Assembly: GCA_945933905.1 (NCBI GenBank)
Contig: CAMEQX010000096.1
Coordinates: 1-5,868 of the forward strand
Reading direction: 5' to 3'
Origin: an uncultured Clostridia bacterium
GTDB taxonomy: Bacteria; Bacillota; Clostridia; Oscillospirales; Ruminococcaceae
DNA length: 5,868 nucleotides
Below, in pieces: positions 1 through 4,645 of the stretch; the stretch's first letter is position 1; each line of letters begins with the position of its first letter. The notes under the pieces are model-generated. The model saw only the letters and a program-made list of their open reading frames with translations, had not been told where the DNA came from and made no database searches. The translations under genes and the position numbers were made by a program.

Positions 1-581
1 CTCTCGGGACTGTCGGGATTTGTGCAGTTCAGCAAAACGACAAACGGCTTGTTAATCTCGTTCAGCTCGGAGATTATGCGCTCTTCAGCCTGCTCGTATT
101 CCTCGCGCGGAATGTCGGTTATCGAGCCGTCCGTGGTGATGACGATACCGATTGTCGAGTGGTCGGTGATAACCTTTCGGGTGCCGACTTCCGCCGCCAT
201 ATTGAACGGAATTTCCTCGTCAAACCACGGTGTTATCACCATTCTCGGCGCTTCGTTTTCGATGTAGCCGATTGCGCTCGGGACAATATACCCCACGCAG
301 TCAATCAGCCGCACGTTCATTTTCACATCGTCAACTTGAATGGAAACCGCTTCTTCCGGCACGAATTTCGGCTCGGTTGTCATAATCGTTTTACCCGCCG
401 AGGACTGCGGAAGTTCATCGTTTGCGCGCTCGCGGCGGTATTCATCGGGAATGTTCGGGATAACAAGGTCGTTCATAAAACGGCTTATAAACGTGGATTT
501 CCCCGAGCGCACGGGTCCCACAACTCCGAGGTAAATATTCCCGCCTGTTCTTTTTGCTATATCCGAGTAAATGCTGTTCAT
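1..581 (-). CDS. spoIVA: Stage IV sporulation protein A, N-terminal part (cut by window edge)
   Basis: SpoIVA is the mother-cell ATPase that polymerises on the forespore outer membrane and forms the base layer for the spore coat. The reverse strand reads 193 codons from ATG at 579-581 without a stop and runs off the left edge; family members are about 490 residues, so the middle and C-terminal assembly domains are missing. The protein begins MNSIYSDIAKRTGG. It has a Walker A loop GPVRSGKST at residues 22-30, the switch-like TTEPKFVP at 68-75, and DCVG at 94-97 in the Walker B/G3 position, followed by the characteristic IGYIENEAPRMV. This is the translation-factor-like nucleotide-binding domain that in SpoIVA hydrolyses ATP. 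A purine-rich AAGGGG lies about 10 nt before the start. It follows the sipL-like gene on the same strand after a 98-nt gap with no convincing promoter, so co-transcription from the sigma-E-type promoter upstream of sipL is inferred. Identification is very secure. Confidence 0.97.
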   Translation of the reverse strand, partial: MNSIYSDIAKRTGGNIYLGVVGPVRSGKSTFISRFMNDLVIPNIPDEYRRERANDELPQSSAGKTIMTTEPKFVPEEAVSIQVDDVKMNVRLIDCVGYIVPSAIGYIENEAPRMVITPWFDEEIPFNMAAEVGTRKVITDHSTIGIVITTDGSITDIPREEYEQAEERIISELNEINKPFVVLLNCTNPDSPE

Positions 582-599
582 CTAAAATATACCCCTTTC

Positions 600-614
600 G
601 CCGGTGCGACCGGC
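600..614. other. Short perfect hairpin in the sipL-spoIVA gap
   Basis: GCCGGT (600-605) pairs with ACCGGC (609-614) around a 3-nt loop; flanking TTCG (597-600) and CGAA (617-620) could add pairs with a bulge. Read in the direction of the genes (minus strand), the hairpin ends a few bases before the AAGGGG ribosome-binding site of spoIVA and is not followed by a T run, so it does not look like an intrinsic terminator. It could be an RNA-processing or stability structure, or a chance palindrome. Confidence 0.4.
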
Positions 615-679
615 AGCGAATTTCGTCCATAGTTTCTGCAAGGGGGAATTTATCACCCGCAAGCAGCTAATCTGCTAAA

Positions 680-2215
680 TCAGACCGTGGGAATAATAAT
701 CATACCCGAAAGCGCCGCCTGTTCATCGGAAATATCGTTTTCCTCCATAAGCGCCTTGACCGTTGTGTTATACGCTTTGGCAATGCTCCAGCAGTCCGAT
801 TGTTCATCGGTGTAGCAAATCCTCAGCGCGAACTCGTCGTTTTTCGCTTTTGGCTTATCCTCGTACACCGTGACCTCGCTCACAGCGTCCGCCGTTACCA
901 CATCACACAGCACGCCTTTCAGCTCGGCAAGCGCGGACAGCTCAATCGTGCCGTCCGATTTAATCGAGAAATCGGTGCCGGTGATTTTTGCGGCAAACTG
1001 CGCGGCGGTGTTCTCGATGATGTCGGACACGGGGATAACCTGTCGGAAAGCCTCTTGTTTTTCGATGAAGAACGGCGCGCCCTCGGCGTTTTTGCCGTAA
1101 ACAGAGCCGCAGAGCATTCCCGAAAACTCGGGTTCTCCGTTTTCACCCGCGCGCAAAACGGGATTTTTAATCTCGGCGCGGCAATCCCAAACTGAACGTA
1201 TCTCGAAATTCTCGGCGGTGACGTTCATTTTGAGCGTGAGCGTCTGGGAAAGCGGTCGGGGAGAGGTGTTGAGGCGAAGCGTGTTTGTGAGGAACTCGGT
1301 TTCGTATTCCGTTGAATACACGTCAACGGGAAAAGCCGCTTTTTCCGCTCTATAAGCCTTTGCGGAGCACTCCGCGCTTATTCTGCACGAGATTATGCCG
1401 CTGTCGGTTTTCGGGATAAGCTCAAAATCAAGCACGGAAAGCGTCGGCACAACAACGTGCTCGTCGGTAATTCCCGCGATGTCGAGAATTGCGCTTATCG
1501 GGATTTCCGCGGTCATTTTCTCCGCTTCCGAGCATCCGCTTGATTCAACATTCGGCAAGCCGTAGAGCGCGCTCACGATAACGGTGCCCTTCACAACCGC
1601 CTTATCCGCGACAATTCTCACATCGGTGACTTTCGGGCAAGCGCTGCTCTGCATAATAAACGCAACGCCCGCCGAGCCTGTTTCGATTTCCTCGGAACTC
1701 AAAATCTGCTTTTTCGCGTAAAGCGTTCTCCCGCAGCAATTTACGGCGCGCGACTTCACCTGAAGTCCCTCGGGGATATCGCAAAGTCTGTTCTCGCGGC
1801 AGCTCTCCGCCTTTATCCGAAAGGAAACCGCGCCGCGCACGTCAATTCTTCTCGGTGAAACCGCACGGCAAGTGCAGTAATCCTGCTTCATCTCGAACGT
1901 CAGCCACGGTGAAACGGCGTCCTTGCGGGCGATATCGATGAGCTTTGAGTAGGTGTAGCGCTGGTCGATGCAAAAGACCTCGGAGCTGTTCTCGGCGAGA
2001 TAGAGCGCTTTTATGTAAACCACGCCGTCCAGCGAGAGTTTTCCGTCGCTCGACACGCTGTACGACACGATTTTCGGCGTGAGCGAGCAGGACAGAATTT
2101 TGAAGATATCGGGGCAGTAATCGGGCAGAACATAGTCCAGCTCCACGCCCTGTTCCGTTTGTCCGTCAAATATAATTTCATCGATGAAAACGGCGGTTTT
2201 GCTTGTTTCTTCCAT
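680..2215 (-). CDS. sipL: SipL-like SPOCS/LysM protein (SpoIVA partner, coat morphogenesis)
   Basis: This 511-residue protein is probably the clostridial functional counterpart of SpoVID: in Clostridioides difficile SipL (about the same length) binds SpoIVA through a C-terminal LysM domain and is needed to attach the coat to the forespore. The N-terminal region carries the DUF3794/SPOCS signature LPDYCPDI at residues 30-37, and the body looks like further beta-rich SPOCS repeats (roughly 165-290 and 310-450, approximate). Residues 463-511 form a LysM-like end: CWSIAKAYNTTVKALMEEND followed by a degenerate SGMIIIPTV strand. There is no signal peptide or membrane segment, which fits a mother-cell cytosolic protein. 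It is rich in cysteine (for example CTC near 113-115 and a CC pair near 160). The ATG at 2213-2215 has a perfect AGGAGG (2225-2230) 9 nt upstream. It sits directly upstream of spoIVA, which supports SipL over other SPOCS paralogues. The exact orthology is inferred. Confidence 0.88.
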   Translation of the reverse strand: MEETSKTAVFIDEIIFDGQTEQGVELDYVLPDYCPDIFKILSCSLTPKIVSYSVSSDGKLSLDGVVYIKALYLAENSSEVFCIDQRYTYSKLIDIARKDAVSPWLTFEMKQDYCTCRAVSPRRIDVRGAVSFRIKAESCRENRLCDIPEGLQVKSRAVNCCGRTLYAKKQILSSEEIETGSAGVAFIMQSSACPKVTDVRIVADKAVVKGTVIVSALYGLPNVESSGCSEAEKMTAEIPISAILDIAGITDEHVVVPTLSVLDFELIPKTDSGIISCRISAECSAKAYRAEKAAFPVDVYSTEYETEFLTNTLRLNTSPRPLSQTLTLKMNVTAENFEIRSVWDCRAEIKNPVLRAGENGEPEFSGMLCGSVYGKNAEGAPFFIEKQEAFRQVIPVSDIIENTAAQFAAKITGTDFSIKSDGTIELSALAELKGVLCDVVTADAVSEVTVYEDKPKAKNDEFALRICYTDEQSDCWSIAKAYNTTVKALMEENDISDEQAALSGMIIIPTV

Positions 2216-2272
2216 TAAAAGTTTCCTCCTTATATTTTCCGCGGGGATTATTTTGGGATTGTCTTACAACAT

Positions 2273-2301
2273 ACTGTATGCTTGTTTTGTACAAAGTATG
2301 A
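2273..2301 (-). promoter_or_regulatory. Sigma-E-type promoter for sipL(-spoIVA)
   Basis: On the minus strand a -35-like TCATACT (2295-2301) and a -10-like CATACAGT (2273-2280) occur in the arrangement ATA-N16-CATACAnT, which matches the published Bacillus sigma-E consensus. Transcription would start near 2265 and give a leader of about 50 nt before the sipL ATG, with the AGGAGG inside it. Sigma-E is the early mother-cell sigma factor, the expected regulator for SpoIVA and SipL. The -10 lies within the 11-bp palindrome CATAC-T-GTATG (2270-2280). The match was made by eye. Confidence 0.7.
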
Positions 2302-2331
2302 TTTAATTTCCCGCAGTATTCGCAAAAGCTC

Positions 2332-2360
2332 TTGAAAAATTTTTTTGATTGTGTTATAAT
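2332..2360 (+). promoter_or_regulatory. Sigma-A promoter with extended -10, facing the tepA operon
   Basis: TTGAAA (2332-2337) and a perfect TATAAT (2355-2360) are separated by 17 bp, with a TGn extended -10 at 2352-2354. The -10 is part of a tandem duplication TATAATG/TATAATG (2355-2368), so a second TATAAT lies at 2362-2367, though without a properly spaced -35. Transcription would begin near 2367 and give a leader of about 325 nt before tepA that contains the whole inverted-repeat element. This is the only strong plus-strand promoter seen in the window. Confidence 0.75.
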
Positions 2361-2382
2361 GTATAATGTATTGTTGTGGGAG

Positions 2383-2624
2383 CCTCTAAAAACCGGTTTG
2401 AAAAGTAAAAATGGGTAGAGTGCGCTGGTGAATGCCTTTGTTACGCGGCATCCGTGCCGCGTTTTGGGCATTCACTTTGCGACATCGTGTCGCCGAATGC
2501 GAGGAAAGCCGACGAAGTAAGGCTTGATGCCTTACGAGGAGGTTTGACGAAGCAGGCGGTAGCGTTTTGCGCAAAGCGCATAATGCGGCTATACACATTT
2601 TTACTCAAACAAGGTTTTTAGAGG
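2383..2624. repeat. MITE-like inverted-repeat element with internal hairpins
   Basis: CCTCTAAAAACC (2383-2394) is the exact reverse complement of GGTTTTTAGAGG (2613-2624). Inside this, GTTTG (2396-2400) pairs with CAAAC (2606-2610), AGTAAAAATG (2404-2413) with CATTTTTACT (2596-2605), and GTA (2415-2417) with TAC (2592-2594). About 32 pairs form terminal inverted repeats of 36-38 bp. Between them are hairpins: GTGAATGCC (2428-2436) with 2467-2475, enclosing ACGCGGCA/TGCCGCGT (2443-2462, TCCG loop); GCGACA/TGTCGC (2479-2493); GTAAGGC/GCCTTAC (2517-2535); TGCGC/GCGCA (2568-2580). No convincing protein is encoded on either strand, and no target-site duplication is visible at the ends. It is either a non-autonomous mobile repeat inserted between promoter and gene, or a structured leader RNA. 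A single copy in this window cannot distinguish these. Confidence 0.7.
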
Positions 2625-2631
2625 TGACCTT

Positions 2632-2670
2632 ATGCGAATATTTTTCATCTCTTACGGAATACTATTGTAA
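2632..2670 (+). CDS. Possible 12-residue leader peptide upstream of tepA
   Basis: ATG at 2632 opens a frame of 12 codons ending with TAA at 2668-2670 (MRIFFISYGILL). It is preceded by AGAGGTGA (2620-2627), a good Shine-Dalgarno match whose first bases are the right end of the inverted-repeat element, at a rather short 4-nt spacing. The frame ends 21 nt before the tepA start, which has its own GAGGTG (2681-2686). It is too short for any family assignment. It may be a genuine upstream ORF or a chance frame. Confidence 0.25.
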   Translation: MRIFFISYGILL

Positions 2671-2691
2671 AAACGTACAAGAGGTGCAAAA

Positions 2692-3558
2692 ATGAGCCAT
2701 AAAAACGACGTTTCCGAGGAGAACAACGCTCCTTTTTCGGAACAGCAAAACCAGCAGATTATCGATATGGGAATTATCGCGACAGCAAACGCTCCGCATA
2801 ACATTCACTGCTTGTCGATAATCGGGCAAATCGAGGGACACTATATTCTCCCGCCGCAGAACAAAACGACAAAATACGAGCATATTATTCCCGCGCTTGT
2901 TTCAATCGAGCAGGACAGCTCGGTTGAGGGCTTGCTTATCGTGCTGAACACGGTCGGCGGCGACGTTGAAGCGGGACTTGCAATCGCCGAGCTTATCGCG
3001 GGTATCTCAAAGCCTACGGTATCGATAGTTGTCGGCGGCGGACATTCGATAGGCGTGCCGCTTGCGGTATCGGCGAAGGAGAGCTTCATTGTGCCGTCCG
3101 CGACAATGACAATTCACCCTGTTCGTATGAACGGAATGATGCTCGGAGTGCCGCAGACGATGAACTATTTCGAGAAAATGCAGGACAGAATTACGCGCTT
3201 CGTGACGAAAAATTCCCGCATTTCACCCGAGCGCTTCAAGGAGCTGATGATGGAGCGCGACGAGCTGGTTCTCGATATCGGCACGGTGCTTGACGGGAAA
3301 AACGCCGTTCAAGAAGGTCTTATCGACAATCTCGGCTCACTCTCGGACGCTGTGAAACGGCTCTATGAGCTGATTGAGAAGGACAGTCCCCGAAAAGCTC
3401 CCGCAAAATCCGAAAAATCCTCAAAATCCTCGAAATCCACCAAAAACACCTCCGCAAAATCGAGTTCACAAAAAAGCGGAAAAAAGCAGAAAACCGTTGC
3501 GGTAAAGTCGGAGCTTAGCGGCGCGGTTATGCGGGATTTGCGGGGTGAACAGCGATGA
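2692..3558 (+). CDS. tepA: ClpP-fold serine protease, TepA/YmfB type
   Basis: This 288-residue cytosolic protein belongs to the ClpP/crotonase-fold protease group, in the subfamily named translocation-enhancing protein TepA in Bacillus subtilis; its substrate is not settled. The oxyanion/strand motif [15 protein letters not shown] lies at 86-100. The likely nucleophile is S119 in [13 protein letters not shown], the likely histidine H142 in [11 protein letters not shown], and the acid probably D195 in LDIGT, followed by the ClpP-like [14 protein letters not shown] (202-215). The serine-to-histidine spacing is close to that of true ClpP, but the protein lacks the ClpP N-terminal loop and is longer. 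Residues 234-267 form a Lys/Ser-rich low-complexity tail ending in [16 protein letters not shown]. The ATG at 2692 has GAGGTG 5 nt upstream. The stop overlaps the next start (ATGA), which indicates translational coupling, and the tepA-ylzJ-...-spoIIIE context supports the subfamily call. Confidence 0.88.
   Translation: MSHKNDVSEENNAPFSEQQNQQIIDMGIIATANAPHNIHCLSIIGQIEGHYILPPQNKTTKYEHIIPALVSIEQDSSVEGLLIVLNTVGGDVEAGLAIAELIAGISKPTVSIVVGGGHSIGVPLAVSAKESFIVPSATMTIHPVRMNGMMLGVPQTMNYFEKMQDRITRFVTKNSRISPERFKELMMERDELVLDIGTVLDGKNAVQEGLIDNLGSLSDAVKRLYELIEKDSPRKAPAKSEKSSKSSKSTKNTSAKSSSQKSGKKQKTVAVKSELSGAVMRDLRGEQR
3403..3438 (+). repeat. Four 9-bp tandem repeats in the tepA tail
   Basis: Four in-frame, imperfect 9-bp units of the form NNNAAATCC follow one another (3403, 3412, 3421, 3430), coding for [12 protein letters not shown]. 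They form the core of the Lys/Ser-rich tail, which continues with less regular K/S/T codons to about 3490. The repeats probably arose by slippage and could vary in number between strains. Confidence 0.7.
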
Positions 3559-3692
3559 TACCGTTTGAAAGGCTTGGCGGCGCGTTTTCGGCGCTCCACG
3601 ATGAACCCGCGCCCGCTGTTGACGAGGAAAAAGAGTATGTGAAAAGGGTTATCGCGGCTGATACAATGCGGCTTTGGTTTATCGGAAATTAA
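3555..3692 (+). CDS. ylzJ: YlzJ-like small protein
   Basis: A 45-codon frame starts with the ATG that overlaps the tepA stop (ATGA, 4 bp) and reads [20 protein letters not shown] and so on, ending [15 protein letters not shown]. YlzJ-like proteins are short (about 70 residues) and end with a segment resembling R-L-L-S-T-D-P-x-[14 protein letters not shown] is a plausible counterpart. In Bacillus subtilis ylzJ lies between tepA (ymfB) and spoIIIE, exactly this neighbourhood. The function of the family is unknown. The protein is shorter than usual and has lost the proline of the DP motif, so the assignment rests partly on position. Translational coupling to tepA and normal codon use suggest that it is real. 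Confidence 0.6.
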   Translation: MIPFERLGGAFSALHDEPAPAVDEEKEYVKRVIAADTMRLWFIGN

Positions 3693-3703
3693 ATTGACAA
3701 AAA

Positions 3704-3725
3704 TCCGTTCCCGCGTGGGAACGGA
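3704..3725 (-). terminator. Hairpin with T-tract on the minus strand (antisense terminator candidate)
   Basis: TCCGTTCCC (3704-3712) pairs perfectly with GGGAACGGA (3717-3725) around a GCGT loop. On the minus strand the stem is followed at once by TTTTTG and then an A/T-rich stretch, the form of an intrinsic terminator. On the plus strand the stem is preceded by A residues and followed by CGTGAATTG with no T run, so the operon should be read through it. There is no minus-strand gene in uppP or beyond that it would obviously serve; it may stop antisense transcripts or act as a leader structure for uppP. Confidence 0.45.
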
Positions 3726-3747
3726 CGTGAATTGAAAGGTACATATT

Positions 3748-4614
3748 ATGGATATTATAACGGTGATTATTCAGGCGGTTGTGCAAGGGCTGACGGAGTT
3801 TCTTCCGGTATCAAGCTCGGGACATCTTTCGGTTGTTCAGCACATCACGGGCGTGAACGGAGAAGCGGCGCTGATTTTGTCCATCGTGCTTCACTTGGGC
3901 ACGCTTGTTGCGGTTTGTATTGCGTTTCGTAAGACGATTTGGGGAATGATAAAGGAATTTTTCCTCACCTTCCGCGATATCTTCACGGGGAAATTCTCGT
4001 GGAAAAATATGAACGCGAACCGCAGAATGATGTTTATGGTGATTATCGCAACGCTGATTTTAATTCCCGCGTATCTTTTCAAGGACTTTTTCACGGCGCG
4101 TCAGGGCGACGGAGATATTATTTTCGAGGGCGCGGCGTTTTTGTTCACGGCAATGCTGCTGTTTATGTCCGACCGCTGCGGCGGCTTGAAAACGGGCGAG
4201 CAGATGACCGTAAAGGACGGCGTTATCGTGGGACTTTTTCAGTGCGTGGCGCTGTTTCCGGGAGTTTCGCGCTCGGGCTCGACAACAGCCGCGGGGCTTT
4301 TCTGCGGGCTTGAGAAGAACACGGCGGTGTCGTTCGCGTTTATCCTCGGAATTCCCGCAATTCTCGGCGGAAGCGTCCTTGAAATCGGCGAGGCTGTCAA
4401 GAGCGATATCCAGCTCGACTGGCTGGCGCTCGGCGTTGGATTTTTCATCGCGGCGGTTGTCGGGTTCTTGGCGATAAAGCTGGTGAAATGGCTTCTCGAG
4501 AAAGACCGCTTCAAGATTTTCGGCATTTACACGACGATAATCGGCGCGGCTTGTCTTGCGGGCGGTATCTGGGAAAACGTCACGGGAAACACGCTCGCTT
4601 CCCTTTTTGTATAA
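3748..4614 (+). CDS. uppP: Undecaprenyl-diphosphate phosphatase (UppP/BacA family)
   Basis: UppP is an integral membrane enzyme that removes a phosphate from undecaprenyl diphosphate to regenerate the lipid carrier used for peptidoglycan and other wall polymers; overproduction gives bacitracin resistance in E. coli. The 288-residue product has both signature motifs: QGLTEFLPVSSSGHL at 13-27 (E17, S23 and H26 correspond to active-site residues of the family) and PGVSRSGSTTAAG at 171-183 (R175 is the catalytic arginine). Hydrophobic segments lie near 40-60, 94-111, 124-140, 157-170, 193-211, 225-250 and 257-275. Length is normal for the family. The ATG at 3748 has GAAAGG (3734-3739) 8 nt upstream. 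It lies 55 nt after the ylzJ-like stop and 31 nt before the next start, so it is probably part of one operon. The identification is secure. Confidence 0.97.
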   Translation: MDIITVIIQAVVQGLTEFLPVSSSGHLSVVQHITGVNGEAALILSIVLHLGTLVAVCIAFRKTIWGMIKEFFLTFRDIFTGKFSWKNMNANRRMMFMVIIATLILIPAYLFKDFFTARQGDGDIIFEGAAFLFTAMLLFMSDRCGGLKTGEQMTVKDGVIVGLFQCVALFPGVSRSGSTTAAGLFCGLEKNTAVSFAFILGIPAILGGSVLEIGEAVKSDIQLDWLALGVGFFIAAVVGFLAIKLVKWLLEKDRFKIFGIYTTIIGAACLAGGIWENVTGNTLASLFV

Positions 4615-4645
4615 AAACTTCGCTTACATAATTTGGGGTGAAAAA

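Noticed and set aside
159..632. 157-codon plus-strand open frame
   Set aside because: It is antisense to spoIVA, whose minus-strand translation contains unmistakable family motifs; the plus-strand translation resembles nothing.
662..676. AGCAG/CTGCT stem just after the sipL stop
   Set aside because: Only 5 bp and no T run in the direction of transcription, so it is not a credible terminator.
582..679. Possible separate sigma-E promoter for spoIVA (GATAAATT followed by CTATGGAC)
   Set aside because: The spacing and -10 match are poor compared with the strong match before sipL, so it was not listed as a feature.
2178..2598. Two minus-strand open frames across the intergenic element
   Set aside because: They run through the inverted repeats and hairpins and, for one, into sipL in another frame; no good ribosome-binding site and no domain-like composition.
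2383..2624. Known riboswitch or T-box in the tepA leader
   Set aside because: No recognisable riboswitch core or T-box motif was seen; the symmetrical terminal repeats fit an inserted repeat better.
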